A stretch of 64,000 bases of DNA from NCBI GenBank assembly GCA_030654175.1, contig JAURXZ010000016.1, positions 1 through 64,000 of the forward strand, in the 5' to 3' direction. This DNA is from Bacteroidia bacterium. Its GTDB lineage: Bacteria > Bacteroidota > Bacteroidia > 2-12-FULL-35-15. The notes beneath the pieces were generated by a model that searched no databases, was not told where the DNA came from, and saw only the letters and a list, made by a program, of their open reading frames with translations. The position numbers and the translations under genes were made by a program. Shown here in pieces: positions 16,692 through 25,731 of this stretch (positions are counted from its first letter, which is position 1; the number at the start of each line of letters is the position of its first letter).

Positions 16692-17912
16692 TTACATGTT
16701 TGTATCAAGCCCTTTTCCTTTTTCAATATGATGGAAATTGGGCAAATACTCATTCAGGATTTCAACCAAGTCAATTTTAGAGAATTCATCGGACTCAAAA
16801 AGTTTATTTAAACGATTAAATATTTCGTCAATTTCCTTCACATTTCGCTTTTTAGAATTTTTAATGACCCCCAGATTTATGAAACTTTCGGTATCTAGCT
16901 GCTCTTCATCGGTAAAAAATTCTTCGAAGGATTTTTCCCCTGAAGTGTTGGATCCGAAAAAATAGATGGGATAATTTGTCGAATTATCATTTAGACCCAG
17001 AGCTTTCTTTTTGGCTTCCTCTTCTGTTTTACAAATATCGGCTTTTAAGCCTAAACTATTTAGTAAATCAAGTGCAATCTGATCAAAAGGAATCATATCT
17101 TTTGTTTCATCTAATTTCGGGAAGAAAATATCTCCGGATTCACCCATAACACATGCTATCAAACATAATTCGCCAGATTCCTGAGGTGAAACGAAAAATC
17201 TTCGGATACCAAGTGGGCATGACCATGGCTGCCTTTTATTGACTCGTTCGAGAAACCCCAAAGGCAAGCTGCCATTAGAAAAGGCAACATTAGCAAAACG
17301 CGCAGTTTTAATTGGTATTTTGGAAGAATAAGATATGATCAATTCCTCCATCAGCTTTTTACTGGCCCCCATAATGTTTACCGGGTTAGCCGCCTTATCA
17401 GTTGAAACACAAAAAAAATGTTCAGGAGGAAATTCCACTAATAAATCCAACAATTTCCTTGCACGCAATAAATTGTTCTCTATCATTGCTTCAATAGAGA
17501 AAATATCTTTCTCACTTCGTACATGTTTATGAGCAGCAAAATTGGCAACAATATCAAATGGTCCTAATTTCCGAAACAATTTTTCAAAAACATGGTCATT
17601 AAAATTTACAGGATAGGTGATAAAATCTTCAGGAATATGGTACCCATCCGAACTACGTAGATCCCTGACTAATTCTGTTAACCCATTTTCATTTATATCA
17701 ACTACAACAAGTTTTTTAATCCTAAAACGTAAAATAGCTTTAATGAAAGAAGCCCCAATAGTGCCTGCGCCTCCAATTACTAATACTGATCTATTGTTGA
17801 TATGCTCTTGCATTTGAGCATAGTATTTTTGAAGGTCTGGATTTAGTAAACTTTCACTACGCCCGGTAACCTTCTGATTGATAAATTTCTCTAAATTAAA
17901 TTGAAGGTGCAT
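16692..17912 (-). CDS. WbpM-type UDP-GlcNAc 4,6-dehydratase (soluble)
   Basis: This 406-residue polysaccharide biosynthesis SDR has the NAD motif IGGAGTIGASF (about residue 45) and active-site segment STDKAANPVNIMGASKK. Met replaces the usual Tyr of YxxxK, which is the hallmark of the retaining WbpM/PglF group and differs from PseB at 6168. The N-terminal transmembrane domain of WbpM is missing, so this is a short soluble version. It has a C-terminal extension of about 90 residues. It should make UDP-2-acetamido-2,6-dideoxy-4-keto-D-xylo-hexose for QuiNAc, FucNAc or a related sugar, reduced by the next gene. Confidence 0.82.
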   Translation of the reverse strand: MHLQFNLEKFINQKVTGRSESLLNPDLQKYYAQMQEHINNRSVLVIGGAGTIGASFIKAILRFRIKKLVVVDINENGLTELVRDLRSSDGYHIPEDFITYPVNFNDHVFEKLFRKLGPFDIVANFAAHKHVRSEKDIFSIEAMIENNLLRARKLLDLLVEFPPEHFFCVSTDKAANPVNIMGASKKLMEELIISYSSKIPIKTARFANVAFSNGSLPLGFLERVNKRQPWSCPLGIRRFFVSPQESGELCLIACVMGESGDIFFPKLDETKDMIPFDQIALDLLNSLGLKADICKTEEEAKKKALGLNDNSTNYPIYFFGSNTSGEKSFEEFFTDEEQLDTESFINLGVIKNSKKRNVKEIDEIFNRLNKLFESDEFSKIDLVEILNEYLPNFHHIEKGKGLDTNM

Positions 17913-17936
17913 AATTTTTGAATTTGTAAAATGAAT

Positions 17937-18872
17937 CTATAAAAATGAAGAAAAAGTTTTTTTCATCCCTTCAGCGGCAGTGTGTGGCATTTTTTCAATA
18001 CCCAAAGTCTTTTTAAGCTTTTGGTTTGAAACTATGTAGGACTCTGTAAGCTTTTTCAGCCTTTCAGTGTTTAGAGGTAAGCCAAGTTTATCTCCAGTTT
18101 TCGCAATTAGTTTAATCATATTGGGTGAAATATTCCAGATGTGTGCTTTTTTATCCAATGAATCTGCAATTAAACAAATAAGTTCATTTGTAGATAGTGT
18201 TTCATCATCCGCAATCTGGTAGGTTCCGGATTCAATATCTTTTTCGATAAATTCCTGAATTACAAACTGAAGGTTTTGCATCGAAGTGAATGAACGCTTA
18301 TTGTCAAAAGCTCCCAAGGGCCAAGGTAATCCCTTTTTTGTTAATTTATAGAGCAGATTAAGATTACCTTTATTACCAGGTCCATGTATCATACAAGGAC
18401 GTAAGATGTAAACACGCTTTTCGGGTGGTAAGTGCATTGAGAGAATATACTGTTCCGCCTGAAGTTTTGATTTGCCATAGGGTGTTTGAGGATTTGGTAG
18501 CATCTCTTCGGTAAGAATCTCATCACTAATACTATCTGCTACCGCTTTTACTGAACTAAAAAAAATAAATTTAGATGCAGATGATTTTAAAAAATGTTGA
18601 AATATTTTTTTAGTTAACCCGACATTAACATCAAAATATTCTTGTTCTGATGAAGTATTCTTGATATCGTGTGCCTTGCCGGCCAAATGAATGATTATAT
18701 CCACATCAGGAATATTATGAAGACCGTTCCAGTAATAGAACTTATTTGAAGAAATCAGATCATTGTTGTTAAAAACATCTAAGCCAAATAATTGAAATTT
18801 CTTGGAGTAGAAATTATACAAATTGGATCCAACAAAACCATTAATGCCAGTAATTAAGACATTTTTAATCAT
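17937..18872 (-). CDS. WbpV/WreQ-like NAD-dependent 4-ketoreductase/epimerase
   Basis: I start at the ATG at 18872 because it begins the Rossmann strand directly (MIKNVLITGINGFVGSN). This gives 311 residues and an 8-bp overlap with the preceding glycosyltransferase gene. The SDR has the GxxGxxG motif, 'FFSSVKAVADSI' and 'TPYGKSKLQAE' (YxxxK). It resembles the UDP-4-keto-sugar reductases/epimerases (WbpV, WreQ) that act after a WbpM-type dehydratase to give UDP-QuiNAc or UDP-FucNAc. Its neighbours, dehydratase at 16692 and PglC-type enzyme at 15884, support that. Confidence 0.8.
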   Translation of the reverse strand: MIKNVLITGINGFVGSNLYNFYSKKFQLFGLDVFNNNDLISSNKFYYWNGLHNIPDVDIIIHLAGKAHDIKNTSSEQEYFDVNVGLTKKIFQHFLKSSASKFIFFSSVKAVADSISDEILTEEMLPNPQTPYGKSKLQAEQYILSMHLPPEKRVYILRPCMIHGPGNKGNLNLLYKLTKKGLPWPLGAFDNKRSFTSMQNLQFVIQEFIEKDIESGTYQIADDETLSTNELICLIADSLDKKAHIWNISPNMIKLIAKTGDKLGLPLNTERLKKLTESYIVSNQKLKKTLGIEKMPHTAAEGMKKTFSSFL

Positions 18873-19983
18873 ACAGTTCAAAAGTTTTTTCAATTACCAT
18901 GGAGAGGGAAAATTCTTTCATGGCTTTGATGCGTGAAGCTTTCCCCATTTTTTCTATTATTGCGGGGTTTTCTATTAAATAAATCATTTTTTCAGCCAAT
19001 ATCGTTGAATTACCAACAGGTACAAGAAAACCATTGATTCCCTCATCAACACAGTCTTTACATCCAATGGTATCTGTTGTGATAATGGGTAAACCCATAG
19101 CGGCAGCTTCGATTAATGATTTTGGCAAACCTTCTCGGTATGAGGGGAATACCATCACATCCGAATCCTGCAACAATTCTAATATATCGTTTCTATGACC
19201 CAACCATTCAATATTTGCTCCTTGTAATTCGTTTTTAAGCTCATCTTCCTTAAAGGATGCTGGATTTTCTTTATCGATATCCCCAACTAATATGAACCTA
19301 GTATTAGGATAATTAATAGAAACCACTTTCGAAGCTATAATAAATTCGGATATACCCTTATCTTTTAACATACGAGCAGTCAAAATGAAACTGACTACGT
19401 TTCTACTTCTTCTTTCGCTGAAATTGAATTTATCTAAATCAATACCTGCGCCTTTAATAAGGCAAAATTTATTTCCAACGTCAAAATTTAATTTTTGAAA
19501 AAGTTTTAGATCATCCGGGTTTTGAAATATAAAAGAAAAACCTCTTTTGTTGAAAGCGAATTTCATTAATGTGTTTATTATCTTTTGTGTTTGGGTTTTT
19601 CGGTCCGCAGTGAAGTTATATCCCAATCCGCTAATTGCATTAATAACTTTATTGATTTTAACAAATCTTGTTGCAATTGAGCTATAAATAGACATTTTTA
19701 ATGTCACATTATGAATGACTGTTGGTTTTACCTTTTTTAATGTCTTAATTAGCTTAATTATGGAAAAAAATTCATTAAGCGGATTGGTTCCAGATCTTTT
19801 AATTTTCAAATCAAACAATTCGAAACCTAAATCTTCCAACTCTTTAAACCTTCCTGTATTGGTGGTTGCAATTACAACATCATATCCTCTCTTTTTTGCC
19901 TCTAGCGCTAGGGGCAACCGATGAGAGATAAAAAACCAATCAACATTGACAACATAAATGACTTTTTTCTTAGTGAGTCTCAT
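18865..19983 (-). CDS. GT4-family glycosyltransferase (PglA-like)
   Basis: This 372-residue GT-B enzyme begins 'VIYVVNVDWFFISHRLPLA', typical of the PglA/WbpX-like group of GT4 enzymes that add HexNAc to lipid-linked 2,4-diamino or 6-deoxy sugars. The EX7E motif is EGLPKSLIE, followed by AAAMGLPIITTD in the nucleotide-binding domain. It should act on the cytoplasmic face, probably adding the second sugar to the lipid-linked sugar made by its downstream neighbours. A strong terminator-like hairpin lies just upstream (20081-20108). Confidence 0.87.
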   Translation of the reverse strand: MRLTKKKVIYVVNVDWFFISHRLPLALEAKKRGYDVVIATTNTGRFKELEDLGFELFDLKIKRSGTNPLNEFFSIIKLIKTLKKVKPTVIHNVTLKMSIYSSIATRFVKINKVINAISGLGYNFTADRKTQTQKIINTLMKFAFNKRGFSFIFQNPDDLKLFQKLNFDVGNKFCLIKGAGIDLDKFNFSERRSRNVVSFILTARMLKDKGISEFIIASKVVSINYPNTRFILVGDIDKENPASFKEDELKNELQGANIEWLGHRNDILELLQDSDVMVFPSYREGLPKSLIEAAAMGLPIITTDTIGCKDCVDEGINGFLVPVGNSTILAEKMIYLIENPAIIEKMGKASRIKAMKEFSLSMVIEKTFELYD

Positions 19984-20080
19984 TTAAAATTAAAAATTCT
20001 AATATGTTCATTTAGGGTTCTCTCAAAATGTGATACTATAGGAAAACAACATAGACAGAAGATGAAACAAAAAAAACAGA

Positions 20081-20108
20081 TTTTCTCCTCGTTAAAAAGA
20101 GGAGAAAA
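20081..20108 (-). terminator. Intrinsic-terminator-like hairpin inside the locus
   Basis: A perfect 10-bp stem (TTTTCTCCTC with GAGGAGAAAA) encloses an 8-nt loop. On the minus strand it is followed within a few bases by a run of eight T (TCTGTTTTTTTTG). It lies in the 235-bp gap between two co-directional glycosyltransferase genes, so it could stop or attenuate locus transcription unless antitermination acts. Confidence 0.6.
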
Positions 20109-20218
20109 CTTTGCGAAACTATTTATTTTTAGTTTATAACTGCCAAACTGTTTGCTTTTATATTCCACTTTCAAAATTATCACATTTATAAAACACTTTC
20201 AATGCAATCGGTATCAAT

Positions 20219-21382
20219 CTACAGCTTCTCGAAAAATAAAACTATTTTTTTGCTGAACTCCAAATAATTAAGTTCGTTTTCAGCTATTCGCCTTCCATTT
20301 TGTCCAACCTCATCCGCCTTGTGTTTGCTATTAAAAACTTCTTCCATCTTCGAACTGAGGGCTGCGACCGAATAGTCTTTTGCAAAAAAAGAACTAATAT
20401 CATTCTCGAAATACTTCCCAATGTCTCCAACATTCATTGTAATAATTGGTCTGCCAGAAGCAGCATACTCTCCAACCTTATTAGGGAACCTGCTTACGTC
20501 TTGTAAATTATTTTCATCCAATGGAATTAAAAGCGCGAATGAATTGCAATACAAATTAATTAGTTCTGAATATTTGATATCAGAAAATATTTTTACTCGT
20601 TCCTGAAGGTTACTTTCAGCAATAATTTTGATAATTTCATTATGATATATATTACCTTTATCTCTTTTAAAATTTAATACCAAAATTAATTCGCTATCAT
20701 TTTTATCAGACATTTTAACGAATGCTTTTAATACCATGATGGCAGCATCAAAATAGCCTATACCACAATATAGAAAGTGTTTTTCTATTTTGTTTTTTTG
20801 ATAGACAGAGATTGCATCTGCATCGGAAAGTGCAGGAACAATAAATGTTTTTTTTTTGTATTTACTTAGTTTATTACTTATAAATTCACTAATAGGAAGA
20901 AATGAATCACACAAAAGTGGTATTAAATTTATTTTAAATAATTCATTGATATCACGAATCAATGAAAAAAATGAAATATTTTTCAAGGGAACCGGAATTC
21001 GCCACTCGTTAATTATTAATGCTAATTTATAACCTGTTAATCGAGAGAAAAGGATATAAATTAAAAGCAACGGAAATCTACCGTATGATAATGAAATAAT
21101 AGAGACATTAGGTTGGTTTGGTGAAAAATTAGTCTTCAATAATTTTCTCAAATATATTAAATTCCTAATAAAGTTTCTGTTGGGGAAAAGTACATAAGGA
21201 ATTCCTTCAACGCTCTTATTATAAGTAATACAATTCACAGCATTTGTGCCTAAAGGCGAATTAACTATAGTTACATTGCAATTCGAGGCAATTAATCCTT
21301 TTGAAATTAGTTCGTTTTTTGAATTTGAAGCTGATATCTCTAATGGATAATTCCCCGTTGTACCAATCAATAAGACATTCAT
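20219..21382 (-). CDS. Glycosyltransferase, GT4-like
   Basis: I use the ATG at 21382 rather than the GTG one codon earlier; both overlap the end of the acetyltransferase gene. The 387-residue protein has a GT-B layout, with an N-terminal 'NVLLIGTTGNYPLE' and a C-terminal 'NKVGEYAASGRPIITMN' segment that replaces the classical EX7E region. It has hydrophobic stretches near residues 100-125 that probably touch the membrane. Donor and acceptor are unknown. It lies in a block of coupled glycosyltransferase and acetyltransferase genes, pointing to a role in repeat-unit assembly. Confidence 0.75.
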   Translation of the reverse strand: MNVLLIGTTGNYPLEISASNSKNELISKGLIASNCNVTIVNSPLGTNAVNCITYNKSVEGIPYVLFPNRNFIRNLIYLRKLLKTNFSPNQPNVSIISLSYGRFPLLLIYILFSRLTGYKLALIINEWRIPVPLKNISFFSLIRDINELFKINLIPLLCDSFLPISEFISNKLSKYKKKTFIVPALSDADAISVYQKNKIEKHFLYCGIGYFDAAIMVLKAFVKMSDKNDSELILVLNFKRDKGNIYHNEIIKIIAESNLQERVKIFSDIKYSELINLYCNSFALLIPLDENNLQDVSRFPNKVGEYAASGRPIITMNVGDIGKYFENDISSFFAKDYSVAALSSKMEEVFNSKHKADEVGQNGRRIAENELNYLEFSKKIVLFFEKL

Positions 21383-21384
21383 CA

Positions 21385-21969
21385 CTATAAATATTTTATA
21401 ATTTTACAGGGATTACCAGCCGCAATAACGTTTGCAGGGATATCTTTAACAACAACACTATTTGCACCGATAACACTATTTGTGCCAATTGTAACGCCTT
21501 TTAAAACAACAGAATTAACACCAAGCCAAACATTATCTTCAATTCTTACTGCTTTGGGTATACCGGAACGTGGATCATTTAAATGCCAGTCTGAATCAGT
21601 AATTAAAGTATTTGCCCCGCAACGAACATTATTCCCTAAATAAATCTCCTTAAAGCAACCGATTACTGTACCACTAAAGCCACAATTATTCCCAATGCTA
21701 ATTTTTGAATTTGGTAGATGTGTTGAAATAATACATGGTCTATTTATTCCAATCATATTGGATCTAGAAGACGAATTGAATCTACATTTTTCACCAATTA
21801 TAATTGATTTTCTACCTGATTGATTAACTATACGAATAACCCCATCAAAAAGATTTTTTTTACCAATTTTCACACCACTCATTACTAAAATCAAATAAGA
21901 TAAAGGTGTTGATAATGAAAGCCTCGCGTATCGAGAAAATCTAGTTAAAAGAAACATTAATTTTATCAT
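21385..21969 (-). CDS. WbbJ/LacA-like hexapeptide acetyltransferase
   Basis: This 194-residue left-handed beta-helix acyltransferase has isoleucine-rich hexapeptide repeats ('IGNNCGFSGTVIG', 'LGNNVRCGANTLI', 'IEDNVWLGVNSVVL'), the family loop 'DSDWHLNDPRSGI' with the likely catalytic His, and 'VVVKDIPANVIAAGNPCKII' at the C-terminus. It should O- or N-acetylate a sugar in the cytoplasm using acetyl-CoA. It is coupled to the glycosyltransferase that follows, so it probably decorates the same repeat unit. Confidence 0.87.
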   Translation of the reverse strand: MIKLMFLLTRFSRYARLSLSTPLSYLILVMSGVKIGKKNLFDGVIRIVNQSGRKSIIIGEKCRFNSSSRSNMIGINRPCIISTHLPNSKISIGNNCGFSGTVIGCFKEIYLGNNVRCGANTLITDSDWHLNDPRSGIPKAVRIEDNVWLGVNSVVLKGVTIGTNSVIGANSVVVKDIPANVIAAGNPCKIIKYL

Positions 21970-22074
21970 ATACTTTGATTGAAAAAAATGAGGCTTTTAA
22001 AAATATTTAAAGTCAATATTTTCATTTATATATTAAAAAACCTCCTTAAAGGTAATAAAACTCATAACTTTAAA

Positions 22075-23343
22075 CTATTCTTTTTTATTTATTATTGTAC
22101 TATAGGCACTCAAAAGCGCTTTACAGTTTTTTGTTTTATCGTGCCTTTCAGTGGCTGCTTTTTTTGCATTTTCAGATAATCTTAAGGCTAAAGAATCATC
22201 CATAAAAATTTGTTCGATTTTGTCGCTTAACATTATTGGTTCATTACAATTATAGAGCAAACCTGTGTTACCATGATCCACATAATCAGCAACTCCTCCA
22301 ACTAAGGCGGCTACAGATGGTGTTCCGACCATCTGAGCCTCCGCTAAAGCAGTTGGACTATTCTCTATCATTGAAGGGATAACAAAAACATGTGTTTTTT
22401 TAAGTTGTTCCACAATCTCTTCCGGATTCAAATACCCTGTGAATACAACATGATTCTGAAGTTTAAAGCGTTTAATTAATCTCCTAATATATTTCTGATA
22501 CCCGCTAAATGCGAGCCTCTCATATAATGTTTGGCGTTTGATCATATTCTTACCAGCAACATATAAACAGATATTGGGATATTTTAAAACTAGTAAACTA
22601 AGAGCTTCAAGTAATTTGTGCAATCCTTTAATCGGGTAATGAGCCTGAGTGGTAAATAAACTATGGCGCTTAACTTTTGCAAGTTCCCATTTCTGAGAGT
22701 AAAAAACTTCGTTTAAATTATTATTACATTTAAAATATTGTAAGTCTTTATTATGCTGTAATGCAACGACTTCATCCCATCTTGTCCTGCCAAAAACATT
22801 TTTAATTTTCTTTAGCACAAAAATCTCATTTTCCCCTCGAGCTTTATATCGATATTTTCTCTCTATTATTCCATCAAATAAAATATTATCACGAAAGGTT
22901 CTATTCCTTAACAACTCGATTATGGGGATTCCGGCAAAGAAATGCTTATGAATCTCACTTGTTAATCCATGTAATGTGGCAATAATAGGAGTGTTGATTT
23001 TAACATCCAACAAGGATCTACTTAAAAAAAATTCTATCCCCTGAACATCGATAATATCAGGTTTAAAACTTTCAATTTCTTTACTTAGGTATTTCCAAAG
23101 GTTAGGGTCATATTTAAAAACACCATTTGTGCTGGGTAAAAGAGTGTATTTTATGCGATCATCGCTAAATGACAATACTTCATTAAGGTTATATACCGAA
23201 ACAATATCTATTGCTTCAACCGAACCTGAATATTGTAACTGTTCCAGCATTGCTGGAACCCATCCTCCAGAACCTTGGTCCTCCTTATTAAGTTGTTTTG
23301 CTACTTTTGGAAGTAATTGGCTCGTTAGCCACATTATTCGCAT
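22075..23343 (-). CDS. Glycosyltransferase, GT4 family
   Basis: This 422-residue GT-B enzyme begins 'MRIMWLTSQLLPKV' and has the C-terminal donor-binding motif ENSPTALAE (EX7E) followed by AQMVGTPSVAALVGGVADYV. It should transfer a sugar from a nucleotide donor to the growing lipid-linked unit. It lies 59 bp after the polymerase gene. The linkage made cannot be read from the sequence. Confidence 0.85.
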   Translation of the reverse strand: MRIMWLTSQLLPKVAKQLNKEDQGSGGWVPAMLEQLQYSGSVEAIDIVSVYNLNEVLSFSDDRIKYTLLPSTNGVFKYDPNLWKYLSKEIESFKPDIIDVQGIEFFLSRSLLDVKINTPIIATLHGLTSEIHKHFFAGIPIIELLRNRTFRDNILFDGIIERKYRYKARGENEIFVLKKIKNVFGRTRWDEVVALQHNKDLQYFKCNNNLNEVFYSQKWELAKVKRHSLFTTQAHYPIKGLHKLLEALSLLVLKYPNICLYVAGKNMIKRQTLYERLAFSGYQKYIRRLIKRFKLQNHVVFTGYLNPEEIVEQLKKTHVFVIPSMIENSPTALAEAQMVGTPSVAALVGGVADYVDHGNTGLLYNCNEPIMLSDKIEQIFMDDSLALRLSENAKKAATERHDKTKNCKALLSAYSTIINKKE

Positions 23344-23402
23344 AAAACAATGTTTTACTAATTAATTGATCTAAATAATTATAATGCTAATAAAACGGAA
23401 TT

Positions 23403-24785
23403 TTATACTGACTTGAAGGCTGATATGCATTCGGTTTTACTGTTCAAAAATTTTTGATTTTGCCAGATCCGCTTTGTTTCAAAAATAGCCTGGTAACTAA
23501 TAAATAATTGTGTAACAAATATTATGCTAGTAAAAGCATGCCCTGTCATATTTGTAATTATCAATACAAGGAGAGGGAGGTAACCTAATATCCCTAACTT
23601 ATTCTCTACTCCTTTAATAAATATGCTTTTGAGAAACTTATAAGCGTATACAAAAGTTGTGATGATAATTAATGCTCCAACAATACCCCATGATAGTACA
23701 ACTTCAATTAGGCCATTGTGAGCAACCTCCTTTATATCTAAAATTAAGTAGTTTGCCGTACTGCCCAACCCCCAAAGCAGATACCTCATATTTGATAACA
23801 ATATATTTAAATATGCTTCCCAATAAAAAAATCTATTATTTGAGATATCTCCGCTTCGAGGATTAATAACACGCTCCCAGGCTCCATAAAACAGTTTGCC
23901 AATAATGCTATCAGGTATAAGATTAATCAAAACAAATAAGATTAAGAAACCAAATAAAATCATTACAACAGCCTTTCGGGTATTTTTTGATTTTAAACTT
24001 GTAATTATAAAAAATAGTATACAAAAAGCAAGTACCAAAACAAAAGACCTTGATTGGGTTAAAAGACCAAACATTATAAGAAATAAAATTATTGTGATCG
24101 CCTTCAAAGAGTAAAGCTTATTAATTATCATCAGAACAAGAAAATTTGAAAATGCCAGTGAAAAATTTAACGATGCGAGATCTGCATCGAATCCACCCAC
24201 TCCACTAAATCTATCCGTATCTCCAATTACAATTTTATCGCCAAATAATAAACCTAAAAAACCTGTTAGCAAGCACCCCAAAGTAAAAAATATTACCAAA
24301 TGGAAATACCAATTTTTGTCGTTTAAATTTTTTTCAAAAACAATCAATAAAACTATTATTATTAAAGAAAACTTGAACCCGGCAACAATGTTGCTTATAT
24401 TTCCTATTTGACCATACGTTAAAAAAGAATAAATAATGATTAATGATACTAAAAAAAAATATTTCTTTCTTATCAGTATTGTTCCAAAGGCAAAGCATCT
24501 AATAAAAACAATTATCAGAAAAATATTAAGTAAAGTAATATCGCTATCTGGTAATGTAAGAAGCCTTTGGTTTGGTAATAAAAAAACAAATATATAAATC
24601 AGTTGATTAATATTCAGGAATAACGTAATCAAAGTCAATAATCCGGCACCAAAATAGCTTAAAATTGGATTATTCAATGCAAAATAGAATATTAGTTCCA
24701 AGGTCGCACATAATAGAACAATTTGAAGACCTGATTTATCTAAAGATAAACTTTTTTTGATATCATTTTTGTTTACACTATTCAC
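23403..24785 (-). CDS. Wzy/WaaL-like O-antigen polymerase or ligase
   Basis: This 460-residue protein has about eleven hydrophobic helices and one larger loop containing NRFFYWEAYLNIL and, further on, 'EVAHNGLIEVVLSWGIVG'. The H-N-x-x-L-x-x-x-x-x-x-G layout is typical of the O-antigen ligase/polymerase domain. As it sits beside the flippase in a Wzx-type locus, polymerase is the likelier role. The start is a GTG at 24785 that overlaps the previous gene by 8 bp; no in-frame ATG occurs before the first helix. Confidence 0.82.
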   Translation of the reverse strand: MNSVNKNDIKKSLSLDKSGLQIVLLCATLELIFYFALNNPILSYFGAGLLTLITLFLNINQLIYIFVFLLPNQRLLTLPDSDITLLNIFLIIVFIRCFAFGTILIRKKYFFLVSLIIIYSFLTYGQIGNISNIVAGFKFSLIIIVLLIVFEKNLNDKNWYFHLVIFFTLGCLLTGFLGLLFGDKIVIGDTDRFSGVGGFDADLASLNFSLAFSNFLVLMIINKLYSLKAITIILFLIMFGLLTQSRSFVLVLAFCILFFIITSLKSKNTRKAVVMILFGFLILFVLINLIPDSIIGKLFYGAWERVINPRSGDISNNRFFYWEAYLNILLSNMRYLLWGLGSTANYLILDIKEVAHNGLIEVVLSWGIVGALIIITTFVYAYKFLKSIFIKGVENKLGILGYLPLLVLIITNMTGHAFTSIIFVTQLFISYQAIFETKRIWQNQKFLNSKTECISAFKSV

Positions 24786-25731
24786 GATTAAACCATTTGT
24801 ATTTAATCAAAAACTTCATATACATGAATAATGTTTTTATTTCTTTTTTTCCAGTTCTTCTAAAATGATTTTTTAACGTTTTGTAGATATCTCTATTTTC
24901 TAATTCGATTTCTTCATCGAAGTCAAATTCATTGCTTGTATCTATCTCTTGCAGCGAAAATATGTTATTCTCCGGCAAACTGCCGCCATGTATTCCACTT
25001 CCATCATGACCAAAATTGCGGACTTTTGAAATAGCAGGAAAAACACAAACCATATTATTTTTTATAAGGGTCATATTAATCAAAGCATCCCCAATCATAC
25101 GGTTAAAAATCACCATTTTTAATAAAGACGGGAAATAATGACCCGCAAATTTTTCTACTTTTCTAACATTTCTAAACTCAGACAAAAAAGCCTGAACAAT
25201 TTTAACATTTTTTTCAACACTGTAATCTAAATCCGGCAACCTATCTCTCCAAATCCCATAGCCCCAACCACTCTGACCTTTCCATAAGTAAACATTTTTT
25301 TTATAATTAGATGGCATTTTAACTGGATAATTATAGCCATTTATTGCAAAAACATCTTTTCTATCGTTATATAGGTATAATCCTTTATTTATATAATCTA
25401 GGAAATTTGGAGAAAAAATATTATCATCCTCTGAAACAATATATCGGTCAAATTTTTGAAATATTTCTTTGGTTGCATCTTCAAAGTTTTTTATAACGCC
25501 AAAATTTTCACTCCTTTTAATAATATTAATAGTTTTAAACCCTGTTATCTTGTCCAAATATCCATTAATCTTTTTATAGCCATCCCAATGCGAATCTTTT
25601 AAAGGAAAGTCCAAAGCAATAAATAAATCTGTTTTATCGGAATAAGTACAAACTGATAGGGATTCTATACAGCGTATAAAATGTTCATAACGATTCAGAG
25701 TAATTATAAGAACTGGGGCAAAATTATTCAT
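24778..25731 (-). CDS. GT-A glycosyltransferase (GT2/GnT-I-like)
   Basis: This 317-residue protein opens 'VLIITLNRYEHFIRCIESL', a GT-A Rossmann start, and has IVSEDDNIFSPNFL near residue 95, an acidic metal/nucleotide site in place of the classical DXD. 'WKGQSGWGYGIWRDR' is a conserved feature of this group of polysaccharide-locus enzymes. It overlaps the flippase gene upstream and the polymerase gene downstream by 8 bp each, so the three are probably translated together. Donor and acceptor are unknown. Confidence 0.8.
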   Translation of the reverse strand: MNNFAPVLIITLNRYEHFIRCIESLSVCTYSDKTDLFIALDFPLKDSHWDGYKKINGYLDKITGFKTINIIKRSENFGVIKNFEDATKEIFQKFDRYIVSEDDNIFSPNFLDYINKGLYLYNDRKDVFAINGYNYPVKMPSNYKKNVYLWKGQSGWGYGIWRDRLPDLDYSVEKNVKIVQAFLSEFRNVRKVEKFAGHYFPSLLKMVIFNRMIGDALINMTLIKNNMVCVFPAISKVRNFGHDGSGIHGGSLPENNIFSLQEIDTSNEFDFDEEIELENRDIYKTLKNHFRRTGKKEIKTLFMYMKFLIKYKWFNRE

